From a virus: 42,570 nt of DNA. The position numbers and the translations under genes were made by a program. Where the stretch lies: IMG/VR virus record IMGVR_UViG_3300043567_000641, positions 1 through 42,570 of that record; one strand, written 5' to 3'. Below are positions 15,140 through 24,200 of this stretch, piece by piece (position 1 is the first letter of the stretch; every line of letters begins with the position of its first letter). Under the pieces are notes generated by a model. The model was not told the origin of the DNA and did not search any database. It saw only the letters and a list, made by a program, of their open reading frames with translations.

Positions 15140-15866
15140 GACTGTCTTTCGTATCTTGGTTCTTTATCATTCTAAACATATCTAAGTACACTTCTGACAG
15201 ATTGATGCTAGATAAAAAGAAATTGTGCGTGTAGCGATGGCCACTAAGTACTTCTTTTACTTCGTGTAGATACATACAATTGCCGGGGAACATGATCAGC
15301 GTGCCTGGTTTTGGCTTTATTTCTATGTCATGCAGTGGAAAGCATATCTCTCCGCCGTCATAGTCATCATTAAGATATATAAGCGCCGAGTACATAATAA
15401 GAAACGGAGGAAGACTGTGGCCAGCGTAGGTGCGCAATGTCGCTGTGCACGATTCGTTTTCAGAGTCGGCGTGCAGTTTTAGCGAGTCGCCAGAGTCCCA
15501 TCGATTGACACTTCCTAGATTTACAGACTCTGAGGTAGAACCGTACACGCATAGTCTAGTACCGTACGTGCGACTTGCTAAATCTACAGCACGCGTCACT
15601 TGATCTTTTGCGCAGCGCATAAATTTTTTGTCTACTTCTCCGTAATTTGTGACAGCGTCATTAGAAAATTTTCCTCTACTCCACGAAACAGTGCTAAGTA
15701 GATCCATCCAATCTTTTATTTTCTCTTGAGAAATAAAATCTTCTATGATAATAATGTTATTCGCAGATCCTGGCACTAGATTCTGTGCTTCTAAATCTCC
15801 ACGTCCGATTGGCGTTTCGTTTTTTGTACGTCTATTGCGCTGAATTTCATACACCATACGTGTCAC
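15108..15866 (-). CDS. 2OG/Fe(II) oxygenase, prolyl-4-hydroxylase-like (copy 6)
   Basis: A 252-aa dioxygenase: NIIIIEDFISQEKIKDWM entry strand/helix, H132-x-D134 (LHAD), YLNDDYDGGEICFP, H201 (LHEV) and R211 (GHRYTHNFF). It is clearly the closest relative of copy 5 (both have an APPP/LPPF stretch before the YLNDD block and similar tails), so a recent tandem duplication with divergence is likely. The GTG start overlaps the upstream TGA (GTGA); an ATG three codons later is an alternative. Confidence 0.86.
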   Translation of the reverse strand: MTRMVYEIQRNRRTKNETPIGRGDLEAQNLVPGSANNIIIIEDFISQEKIKDWMDLLSTVSWSRGKFSNDAVTNYGEVDKKFMRCAKDQVTRAVDLASRTYGTRLCVYGSTSESVNLGSVNRWDSGDSLKLHADSENESCTATLRTYAGHSLPPFLIMYSALIYLNDDYDGGEICFPLHDIEIKPKPGTLIMFPGNCMYLHEVKEVLSGHRYTHNFFLSSINLSEVYLDMFRMIKNQDTKDSHGQEKATDYY

Positions 15867-16462
15867 CCGACAATGCTAAAGAATAACGGAGACGACCAGC
15901 GTGCTCCTTTTTCAATTGTATCAACGTAGTGAAGATGCGTCGCACCGCCTGGAAATATGGCTACTTTTCCTGCAGTAGGAGAAATGCGCACATTATGCTG
16001 AGGAAACACTAAATCGCCTCCTCTAAAGTCTTCATTATGGTACATAACGGCCGAAATGTCGTAGTCCTCCATTCCAAGTTTTGGAGTGCCGTCTATGTTT
16101 TCTTTATCAGCATGCACTTGCTTAACTTTTGAGCGCTCGTCGAGCCGCACTAAAGACGGCTCTCTAAAAATAAGACTACATTCAAATAGTTTTTCTGCCT
16201 CATGCATTACGCGCCTTGCACAGGCTTCAAGAGCTAAATACGAGATTGGGCTGATGTCGAACAGAATGTCCGCACCACAAGTTGTCTCTATCCATGCATC
16301 AGCGTCATAGAGCACACTTCCTTTGTCGTCAAATCGTGTCACTGGGTCATAGTTCCAAAGGTTTATCATTGACGCAAGCTGCATTATTGAAGACAGCTCA
16401 TCTAATGTCACAAGCCCATCTACTTCGTAAATATTTACGTTGTGCCTTGTTATGTTCATCAT
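15863..16462 (-). CDS. 2OG/Fe(II) oxygenase, prolyl-4-hydroxylase-like (copy 7)
   Basis: A 199-aa dioxygenase, the shortest in the block. Residues are H117-x-D119 (VHADKEN), YHNEDFRGGDLVFP, H178 (LHYV) and R188 (GARWSSPLFF). It pairs with copy 10 (17950-18588): both share an N-terminal W(N/D)…LYDAD(A/Y)W segment, HADK and a TP/SP-F-(F/Y) C-terminal strand. The protein ends only 11 residues after R188, so it is a minimal catalytic unit. A five-base gap separates it from copy 8. Confidence 0.84.
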   Translation of the reverse strand: MMNITRHNVNIYEVDGLVTLDELSSIMQLASMINLWNYDPVTRFDDKGSVLYDADAWIETTCGADILFDISPISYLALEACARRVMHEAEKLFECSLIFREPSLVRLDERSKVKQVHADKENIDGTPKLGMEDYDISAVMYHNEDFRGGDLVFPQHNVRISPTAGKVAIFPGGATHLHYVDTIEKGARWSSPLFFSIVG

Positions 16463-16467
16463 TTTAT

Positions 16468-17166
16468 TTACTGAAAATACGCAAGCATAGATTTTGGCAT
16501 GTTCTGGCGTGTAAATACTCCAGACGAATTCATAGATTGCTGCTCGTCGCGATCGATGATTACCATGTCTGAACGGTCTTGCACAAATGTCTTCCAGATG
16601 TACTTTAGCTTTGGAGTAGTAAAAAACGTCATCAACGCGTATCTATTGCCAAAAGTAACTTCTTTAACTCCGTGTACATAATGCTGTGTTCCAGGAAAAA
16701 ATATGAGTTCTCCCGGGCTTGGCTTTATTTCTAGATCTAAATCTGGAAAATAGATCTCACCGCCTTCATAGTCGTCATTGAGGTAAGTCAGCGCCGCGTA
16801 TTCTATAAAGATCGATGAAAAATTGTTTAGCGGTGTCATTACAGTATTTCCAGTTTCTGGATCGTCAAAAAAGATTGACTCACAGTCGGAATGCGGATCT
16901 TGCTTTTCTCCAGGATACCAATTGCGCAGTGCCGTGCCACAGGTATCTACAACGTCTAGCCCGAAGACATCAGTGACTTCTTTAGCTACTTTCTTAGTAT
17001 ACGCTTTTGTCCAATCAGCAATTTCTGTATTGTAGTCAGCTTGTACTATTGCTCTTGATGTGCTCTGCTGCAATACGTTGTCTTTTGCACTGTACTCAAG
17101 CACGGCCTTGACATCAGCAGCATTTAAGAAATTTGGAACTCTATGGACGTTACCTATCTGCGGCAT
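16468..17166 (-). CDS. 2OG/Fe(II) oxygenase, prolyl-4-hydroxylase-like (copy 8)
   Basis: A 232-aa dioxygenase with VHRVPNFLNAADVKAVLEY at the start, H92-x-D94 (PHSD), YLNDDYEGGEIYFP, H165 (VHGV) and R175 (GNRYALMTFF). About 25 residues between the HxD motif and the YLNDD block (MTPLNNFSSIFIEYAAL) parallel copies 5 and 6. The C-terminal 45 residues (TWKTFVQDRSD-like helix onward) lie outside the core. The first Met shares its base with the upstream stop (17166). Confidence 0.85.
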   Translation of the reverse strand: MPQIGNVHRVPNFLNAADVKAVLEYSAKDNVLQQSTSRAIVQADYNTEIADWTKAYTKKVAKEVTDVFGLDVVDTCGTALRNWYPGEKQDPHSDCESIFFDDPETGNTVMTPLNNFSSIFIEYAALTYLNDDYEGGEIYFPDLDLEIKPSPGELIFFPGTQHYVHGVKEVTFGNRYALMTFFTTPKLKYIWKTFVQDRSDMVIIDRDEQQSMNSSGVFTRQNMPKSMLAYFQ

Positions 17167-17939
17167 TACTCATGAACATAATCGTAGTCGTAGTTGCCTC
17201 GCGCGCCGCGAGGCATATGTGTGTCGACATTCCACTCTGCTGGAAATTTTTCTTTTTGCTCATCTGTCAGCGCGGAGTACATATTGTATGCGTTGCTATG
17301 TAGTTCAATCAGCTTTGGTCTTGCTAAGTGAGTGATGATATTCCAACGTGGACTGCCACTTTCTATAGCATGCACCCCGTGCATGTACTCATGCGAGCCG
17401 GGGAACCACACAAGCTGGCCCGGCACATGTTCGATTGTGATTCCGTACTGTTCAAAGTACAACTGGCCACCTACAAAATCGTTATTGACGTAAATGTTTG
17501 CTGACATGTCAATTAAATTAGGCTCATAGACATGCAGCGGTGAGTATTCTGGCAAGAACGCTGTCCCAGTTGGGCCTATTCCTTCTGAATCAGTGTGTCC
17601 GGGGCAAAAACCGCCTACAGCAGTTTCCATTCTACAAAAGTCAAAGATAGGAACGAGCTGGTGCCCCGCTTCGTAGCTAATCATTTGTTTCAACTTGATC
17701 ATGTATTTTTTGAGTAGAGGGTGAAAGTTAGGGTTACCCCACTCGCGGCGAACAGTCGCGCATTGTTCTTTATATGTGCCAAGCGCGGCGTTGATATAGT
17801 CTTCCGTTGGCACACTCTTTTCGTTCCACCATTTGTCGTCTGACTTGTTTCTGCAGAGATCGTCAAGCACTGCAAGATCTTGTGGTTCTATGAAGTCATT
17901 AAATACTCTAATGTGGCTTGGGCTTGCTGGAGTGTTCAT
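17166..17939 (-). CDS. 2OG/Fe(II) oxygenase, prolyl-4-hydroxylase-like (copy 9)
   Basis: A 257-aa dioxygenase, more divergent. It has HIRVFNDFIEPQDLAVLDDL at the start, H115-x-D117 (GHTD), NNDFVGGQLYF, H187 (MHGV) and R198, one residue further from the distal His than in the other copies (ESGSPRW). ATG 17939 is chosen for its AGAAAGAA ribosome-binding-like sequence and its position after the upstream stop; the longer frame from 18002 adds 21 residues over copy 10. The last 60 residues are Tyr/Asp/Gly-rich (GNYDYDYVHE). Confidence 0.82.
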   Translation of the reverse strand: MNTPASPSHIRVFNDFIEPQDLAVLDDLCRNKSDDKWWNEKSVPTEDYINAALGTYKEQCATVRREWGNPNFHPLLKKYMIKLKQMISYEAGHQLVPIFDFCRMETAVGGFCPGHTDSEGIGPTGTAFLPEYSPLHVYEPNLIDMSANIYVNNDFVGGQLYFEQYGITIEHVPGQLVWFPGSHEYMHGVHAIESGSPRWNIITHLARPKLIELHSNAYNMYSALTDEQKEKFPAEWNVDTHMPRGARGNYDYDYVHE

Positions 17940-17949
17940 GTATTTCTTT

Positions 17950-18588
17950 CTAATTAAACGATGTAACTGTGTAAAACGAAGGAGTTGTGTATCTGTACCC
18001 ACTCGTGACCATAGTTACTCCATGCAAATAATTTATATCACCCGGATGTAAGACAGCCAGACCTGGTTGCGGTCTAATTACAACATCATGATCTGGATAG
18101 AAAAGATCTCCGCCTTCAAAATCATCATTGTAGTAAAATAGAGAGTTGAGATCGTAGCTTGGAAACGCATTTGGCTGGCCATCGTTAAGCTGTTTGTCTG
18201 CATGCGGGCGCTGTTCAGTTCCAGGACGCCATTTCATAATCACTGGTGGACGCTTACTGACCTTGCAGTTAAAGTGATCTTCGATCACGCGCTGCATCTT
18301 GTCAATGTACTTATCAATAATATGCCACACCTGCGGATTGATTCTTTCAAGAATATCAGTACTACATTGGCGATCGTTCCAGTAGTCTGCGTCGTAGAGA
18401 CATGTGCCATCTTCAGCATAGACAGATTCTTTTTCGTTGTTCCACTCGTCAATAGTTGGGCAAAACTCTTGAATAATCTTAAGATCGTCTAAGTCAATAA
18501 AATTGTCAATAGTAATAATGTTGTCTCGTGAGTTGCCAAAGTGGCCTGGTGCGACATCCCAGGGGGCATTGCTAGAGTTGCTTAGCAT
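17950..18588 (-). CDS. 2OG/Fe(II) oxygenase, prolyl-4-hydroxylase-like (copy 10)
   Basis: A 212-aa dioxygenase with NIITIDNFIDLDDLKIIQEF, H129-x-D131 (PHADKQ), YYNDDFEGGDLFYP, H189 (LHGV) and R199 (GYRYTTPSFY). It ends soon after the core, like copy 7, to which it is most similar. Its start overlaps the end of the sulfotransferase gene by 17 bases, so the two are probably translated together. Confidence 0.86.
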   Translation of the reverse strand: MLSNSSNAPWDVAPGHFGNSRDNIITIDNFIDLDDLKIIQEFCPTIDEWNNEKESVYAEDGTCLYDADYWNDRQCSTDILERINPQVWHIIDKYIDKMQRVIEDHFNCKVSKRPPVIMKWRPGTEQRPHADKQLNDGQPNAFPSYDLNSLFYYNDDFEGGDLFYPDHDVVIRPQPGLAVLHPGDINYLHGVTMVTSGYRYTTPSFYTVTSFN

Positions 18589-19345
18589 TTTTATTCTCTT
18601 TCATCTTTATGTACTGGTAAATTTCTTCGTCGACTTGAGTTTTTTCTTTTATCTTTTTAAGCTGACTATTTGTAAGGTCGAATTTAATAGGTTGAGAAGC
18701 GTTTACTTTAGCAGCATTTGAGTTAAGTTTAACACCGAACTGCTTTAGCATGAAGACGTTTACTTTGCTAATGACTTGATTTCGGCAGGCGAGTGTTCCA
18801 ACAATATGGTTGTCAACAAAGTCTTTGACTTCGTCTACGTCTAGTTCTTTGTCTTCGAAAACACTGCGCGTAGCGTCAGCGTACGGATCGTACACTTCTA
18901 CGAATCTAGACACCATAAATCTTGATTGCGTATTCGACGCACCATTAAACAGTGGCTCGTGAACATCCAAATTATAAAAGTAATTATTGATGTGCTTGTC
19001 GACAAGCTCCCGCGTGGGGACGACGCCATCGCGTAAACACCGATAAGTAATGGTGCTTAAGTATTGGGAAACAGGCTCCCGCACTAACGCAAACACAACA
19101 GGATTGTCGAAATCTTGCACCGGATTAGCAGCGAAATGCCCGCTAAAAAAATTATAATTTTCTAGTTCTGAAACTGGAGGAAGAATAAACTCGTACTCTC
19201 CTGGAACATACACTTGAAGTTTGGCAAAGCCACGTTGATCGCTTGCGCGTTGAGCACAAACGGCTTCTACTTTTTCAAGCTCTCTAAGAATTTCAGTCCC
19301 AGATGTCCTCGGTATATGTAGGTGGTATATCGGTCTGATTTTCAT
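18572..19345 (-). CDS. Sulfotransferase-family protein
   Basis: A 257-aa protein with the hallmarks of PAPS-dependent sulfotransferases: an N-terminal phosphosulfate loop YHLHIPRTSGTEIL (residues 7-20), the GHFAANP segment after a strand (69-75), and the 3'-phosphate-binding FALVREPVSQYLSTITYR (R89, S98). The family moves sulfate from PAPS to hydroxyls on sugars, steroids or protein tyrosine. ATG 19345 is required because the loop starts at residue 7; AGAAGAG precedes it. The gene sits between oxygenase copies 10 and 11, overlapping both (17 and 53 bases), which ties it to the same process. PAPS might come from the APS-kinase-like protein at 32590. Confidence 0.78.
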   Translation of the reverse strand: MKIRPIYHLHIPRTSGTEILRELEKVEAVCAQRASDQRGFAKLQVYVPGEYEFILPPVSELENYNFFSGHFAANPVQDFDNPVVFALVREPVSQYLSTITYRCLRDGVVPTRELVDKHINNYFYNLDVHEPLFNGASNTQSRFMVSRFVEVYDPYADATRSVFEDKELDVDEVKDFVDNHIVGTLACRNQVISKVNVFMLKQFGVKLNSNAAKVNASQPIKFDLTNSQLKKIKEKTQVDEEIYQYIKMKENKNAKQL

Positions 19346-19925
19346 AGCGCTCTTCTGTCATTCTAACTAGCATTTTATGTTTCACAGGGATCCAAAAGTG
19401 CGGAGACGTGAACCGCACTCCGGAAGTAATTGGCAGGACTTCATGCACATAGTATGTACTTGACGGAAAAAATATAAAAGTACCGGCGATTGGTTTGTAT
19501 GTAATGTCATACGCTGGAAATCTAATTTCTCCACCTTCGTAATCGTCATTAAGATACATTATCGATCCGTAATCGTCCATGTACGTTTCAGTTGGAACGC
19601 CGTCAAACGTTTCTCCATCAGCGTGCGGTTCTTGCAGATCACCCACGTCCCAGCGCCTAATTCCAGGTACTGCTGGATCGACTTTTCTACCAAACTTATA
19701 CTCTATAAGCATCTGAGCTTTTTCTAAATACTCAAGCATTATAGAGTAAAGGTGTGGGTTACTCGCTTTCATTGCAGTTGCTGGACTAATTTTGTCTGTG
19801 CCTGCAATAGACTTTGGCGACCAGTCTTTTATAGTCTTGCAATACTCGTGAGCTAGCTTTAAGTGCTCTACCGATACAAAATTCTCTAAGACTACGATAT
19901 TGCTTGGATCAGCAGTTTCGTACAT
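19293..19925 (-). CDS. 2OG/Fe(II) oxygenase, prolyl-4-hydroxylase-like (copy 11)
   Basis: A 210-aa dioxygenase starting just five bases after the stop of the PPYF-tailed fibre gene. It has NIVVLENFVSVEHLKLAHEY, H101-x-D103 (PHADGE), YLNDDYEGGEIRFP, H161 (VHEV) and R171 (GVRFTSPHFW). All 2OG/Fe residues are intact. This is the first oxygenase after the fibre genes and likely shares their transcript, the best positional argument that fibre protein is a substrate. Confidence 0.87.
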   Translation of the reverse strand: MYETADPSNIVVLENFVSVEHLKLAHEYCKTIKDWSPKSIAGTDKISPATAMKASNPHLYSIMLEYLEKAQMLIEYKFGRKVDPAVPGIRRWDVGDLQEPHADGETFDGVPTETYMDDYGSIMYLNDDYEGGEIRFPAYDITYKPIAGTFIFFPSSTYYVHEVLPITSGVRFTSPHFWIPVKHKMLVRMTEERYENQTDIPPTYTEDIWD

Positions 19926-19930
19926 TAAAC

Positions 19931-21223
19931 TTACTTAAATCCGGGCGGGAAGAATGGAGGAAAGTACGGCGGGAAGTAAGGAGGAAAGTATGGGGGGAAA
20001 TAAGGAGGAAAGTACGGCGGGAAGTAAGGAGGAAAGTACGGGGGGAAATAAGGAGGAAAGTACGGAGGAGCAACAGGAGTGGCATTACCTGTCTGGAAAG
20101 TTAAGCTACTGCCATAGGCGTTTACAGCAACACCTTGGGCAAAGTACTCAGTGCCATTTGTCAAACCAGTGACAGTGACCGGTGAGGCAGCGTTGCCACT
20201 GCTAGTACTAATAAGAGCGCTGTCACTGGTTCTATATATGCGAATAGTATATGTCTGTGCTCCGGTTCCGCCGTTGGGCCAGACTAGCGCAAAAGTAACT
20301 GTTACTTGAGCGTTACCTGCAGCGATACTGAAATCACTCCAGCTTGCGCTGGGCGCTCCCGGCCTGTAACCGTTTGCTACTGCCGCAGACGCAGTAGATG
20401 CTGGCGACGTACCGTAGGCGTTTGTCGCTGTAGCCGTAAATGTTCGCGCGGTGCCCCGAGGATCCAACGCCCAGAACGAATAGTTTGGAGTGGCGCTGCC
20501 TGTACTGATAGTTTGACCAGTAGAAGCGGTAAAAGTGAAGTTTGTGTTTGCCCCCGTTCCAAGAGTCAAACTTCCTACACTGACACTGTATGTGCCACCC
20601 ACGCTATCGTTTGAAGCAGTAAGACCCGTTAGGTTTGATGGCCTGTTACCAGCAGTCACAGAGTTAGATGCAGAAGATGTAGCAGTTCCATACACGGTAG
20701 AGGCTGTAACTGTAAATGTATATGCAGTGCCTGCTGTAAGACCAGAGACACGAATTGGCGACGCACCAGTTGCTGTAATTCCACCAGGAGAAGAAGTGGC
20801 TGTGTACGTTACAGAGCCGGATGTTCCTGTAGATCCTGCAGTGTATGGGACGTCGATATTTCTATCAACGTTTTGCACGATGACTGCTGTTCCGATTGTT
20901 GGAGCAGACGGAGCAATACCCATGACAAGCGATGCGCTTGTGCCAGATGCGCTAGACTGAACGCCAGTAACTGAAACAGCTGTGACAGTGAAAGTAACTG
21001 TTGAGCCAGCGGTTAACCCAGTGACTTGAATAGGACTTGAAGATCCAGTTCCAGTTTGACCAGAGCTTGCAGTTACTGTGTAAGAGATTGTGCCTTTACC
21101 GGTATATGTTGACGGAGTAAAAGCTACTGAAGCGACAGTGCTCGATACCCGAGTTGGCGTACCAATTACAGGTGCAGTCGGCTGTTTGCCGCCACTCTCT
21201 ACGTCACCAGATGTCATGCTCAT
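19931..21223 (-). CDS. FN3-repeat fibre/adhesin protein with PPYF repeat tail
   Basis: A 430-aa protein of four fibronectin-III-like domains, each about 90 residues and ending in patterns such as VTGLTAGSTVTFTVTA, VSGLTAGTAYTFTVTA and VTGLTNGTEYFAQGVA. They are followed by a 44-residue C-terminal tail of eleven tetrapeptides: nine PPYF, one PPFF and one PPGF. FN3 domains are common on phage tail fibres and capsid decorations and bind carbohydrate surfaces. ATG 21223 forms an ATGA overlap with the large fibre gene and has GGAGA upstream. The tail should form an extended polyproline-type rod and gives 22 prolines as possible hydroxylation sites and nine tyrosines as possible sulfation sites. 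Confidence 0.85.
   Translation of the reverse strand: MSMTSGDVESGGKQPTAPVIGTPTRVSSTVASVAFTPSTYTGKGTISYTVTASSGQTGTGSSSPIQVTGLTAGSTVTFTVTAVSVTGVQSSASGTSASLVMGIAPSAPTIGTAVIVQNVDRNIDVPYTAGSTGTSGSVTYTATSSPGGITATGASPIRVSGLTAGTAYTFTVTASTVYGTATSSASNSVTAGNRPSNLTGLTASNDSVGGTYSVSVGSLTLGTGANTNFTFTASTGQTISTGSATPNYSFWALDPRGTARTFTATATNAYGTSPASTASAAVANGYRPGAPSASWSDFSIAAGNAQVTVTFALVWPNGGTGAQTYTIRIYRTSDSALISTSSGNAASPVTVTGLTNGTEYFAQGVAVNAYGSSLTFQTGNATPVAPPYFPPYFPPYFPPYFPPYFPPYFPPYFPPYFPPYFPPFFPPGFK
19937..20068 (-). repeat. Tandem repeat encoding (PPxF)11
   Basis: Eleven 12-base units at the 3' end of the FN3 gene. In the Tyr repeats the Phe codon alternates TTT/TTC between neighbouring units, so the DNA really repeats with a 24-base period. 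This suggests growth by duplication of two-unit blocks. Such arrays can change copy number by slippage, which would alter the length of the fibre tail. Confidence 0.9.
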
Positions 21224-24200
21224 GCTGAAAGGTCTCCTACTGCTACCCAAGTATCTGTTGCTCGTTTAATCAATGTAGCAGATGCCCACTGAGTTCTAAG
21301 CTTAAGACCTGGCGTACCATTTATCGTAACACCAGCGCCTGCAGTAAGTGTGCATTGACCAGTGTTTGTTTGAAGAACTCTAATTTGAGAACCTACTGGA
21401 AATGCAACTGATGAGTTTGGCGGAACTGTTAAAGTGTTCCCAGAAGCGACGCTCATTTCAACCAACTTGTTTTTGTCTGCCAAGACGAGTGTGTAGCTTG
21501 CTGTTTGCGCGTTAGTTGAAATATCAGCCAGTTTACCAAGGTCAATTGCGGCAGTTGTTGAAATGTCGGCGTCAACAATTGTGGCATCGGCAATCATCGT
21601 GCTAGTGATAGTTCCAGAAGGAGCAGAGAATGTTCCCGTAAATGATGCGTTATTGATTGGCGCTGCGTCAGTGATGCCGTATCCAGAAAGCGTTGTTGGG
21701 TTTGTTCCAGCAGTTACTCGGCCGTAGGTATCAACTGTTACTGACTTGTAGGTGCCGATTGTGGCAACTCCAGAGGCGAGATCAATGTTGTCTGCGTTGA
21801 CAACAATTCTGTCAGTAGACGCAGTGCCAACATTAAGAATGTTTCCATCAAATGCAAGACCAGCGCCGCCAGTTACAACTTGAGCTGCATTGAATACTGC
21901 GTACGTAATGTCGTCAGTTCCAATAACAATTGGGCTTGCAGTAGAGTTGTTGATATATCCGTAGCCAGAGTTAGTTGAACCACCAGTTACGAAGCAGAAG
22001 TCTCCATTTTCCATTTCACCTGATGGGTTGTTGTCTGCATCAGTTGCTCTGGTTACCACCCAAGGAGCGCTGACGCTTCCAACTGCGGTAACGGTATAAA
22101 TACCATTTTCTTTTGGATCAGTCTGCGACTTGAGAAGAATTCTGCTTCCAACAATTACTGTTGCACCGTCAATAGTTCCAATTGAACCATTTGTTGCTTT
22201 TGTAATTGTTGCGCCTACACCGCTGGTTCCATTGTTGTATGTTCCAGCGAGATTGCCAGTTGTTGCTGCAACTACTGACTCATGAAAGTTTACTCCAGAG
22301 ACAACGTTGTCAACATACTGCTTTGTTGCTGCTTGAAGTGCAGAACCTGGATCAGCAGCAAGTGTCACTGTTCCAGTAAATGTTGGACTTGCGGTTGGCG
22401 CCTTCGTATCAATCTGTGTTTGAATCGCAGATGTTACGCCGTCTACGTAATTAAGTTCCGTGGTACTAAGCGTTGCACCATCAAGAATGTTGAGCTCAGT
22501 CGCTGTTGCCGTAAGAGCTACGTTTTCATTGATGTTTGGCGATGTAAGAGTTTTATTTGTGAGAGTCTGGGCATCGCTTGTACCGACAATAGCTCCAGAC
22601 ACGCCGTGAGTTGTTGTTAATGCCGCGTGAGTCGATACGTAACCTGAAGCTGTAGATTCTGCATTAGTTTGCGCAGTCGCTGCTGCGCCATACGCATCAT
22701 ATGTGTTGGCGGTTACTGAAATTGCGCCCGTTGAGTCTGTGTATGTAAGACCAGTTCCCACTGCGTTGCCAACAGCGTCTTGAGCGCGCTCATCTGTGAA
22801 GTACTGATTAGTTCCTTCTTCAATTGCAGTCGTTGTGATTGCGTCTACAGCAGAAGTAATGTCTGACGTAAGAGCGACTGTGCCTGTTGCGTCGGGCAGT
22901 GTAATTGTGCGGTCCGCCGTAGGATCAACAACTGTAACGGTGGTCTCGAAATCGTTGGCAGTCGTGCCTTCAAAGATGACACCAGAACCGTCGACATTTG
23001 GCGATGTAAGAGTTTTATTTGTGAGAGTCTGGGCATCGCTTGTACCGACAATAGCTCCAGACACGCCGTGAGTTGTTGTTAATGCCGCGTGAGTCGATAC
23101 GTAACCTGAAGCTGTAGATTCTGCATTAGTTTGCGCAGTCGCTGCTGCGCCATACGCATCATATGTGTTGGCGGTTACCGCTACTGTCGGGCTAGCGCCT
23201 TCGCCGCTGTTATTACTTAGTGTAATGCCGGTGCCTGCGGTAAGACTTTCTACATAGCTACCAGACGTATCAGTACCAAGAGTAATTGCAGTATCTGCGG
23301 TTACAGCGCCAGTTACTCGGCCATATGAGTCAGTTGTAAATGATTGAACAAATGACTTACCGGCAGAACCGCTTGTGTTTGTGCGGGTGACAGTTGCAAG
23401 ATCGATGTCGTCTGAGTTTACAACAATACGGGCCGCGTTCGCTGTTTGTACGTTTACAACATTTCCTGTTGTAGCAAGACCAGCGCCAGCGGTAAAAGTA
23501 GCTGTACCAGTAAATTGCCCGAAAGTAATGTCATCAGTACCAATAACGTATGTTCCATTTGTACCGGTTCCGGTTGACAGTGTGATAAATCCTTGATTAG
23601 CACTAGACGAGCCAGCAGTGACGTACACTGCGTCTCCACTTGCGCCGATGTGCTCAAATGATGGACTTGCATCAAAGTCTGCTGCTCTTGTAAGAACATA
23701 AGGTGCACTTACGCTACCTTGAGCTGTTACTACATACACGCCGTTTTGTTTTGCATCGGCTTGATCTTTAATAAGAACTCTGTCGTTTGTTGTTGCGTTA
23801 GCGCCGTCAATAACTAGTCGCGCGTTTGAAGCGGCAGTAAGTGTTGCACCAACTCCTGATGTTCCGTTGTCATAGGTTGGTGTTCCTGGAAGAACTGCGG
23901 CTGTTCCAAGTTTTACTGCATCGTGCCACACAATTCCAGCGGCATGAAAGTCTACATACGCTTTAGTTGCTGCGTGATTGACGTCTGTTGGAGCAGAGCT
24001 AATAGTGACGTTAGCAAATGTTGGTGAAGCAGACGTTGCAACACTTTGTCCAATTGCAACTGTAGGAGATGAGCCTTCGCCTGGTGTGTGAGTTACCGTT
24101 ACGCCTGTGCCGGCAGTTACATCATTGACGTAGTTTCCAGTTGTGTCCGTTCCTAGAGCAATTGTTCCACTTATGGCAAGGGTTCCGCTCGCATCAGGAA

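Noticed and set aside
19937-20068. CRISPR-like array
   Set aside because: The units are contiguous 12-base codon repeats in frame (PPxF) without unique spacers.
20535-20960. 141-aa plus-strand frame opposite the FN3 gene, and similar frames opposite the fibres
   Set aside because: Their Val/Pro-rich sequence is the mirror of Thr/Gly-rich fibre codons; they have no start sites or motifs.
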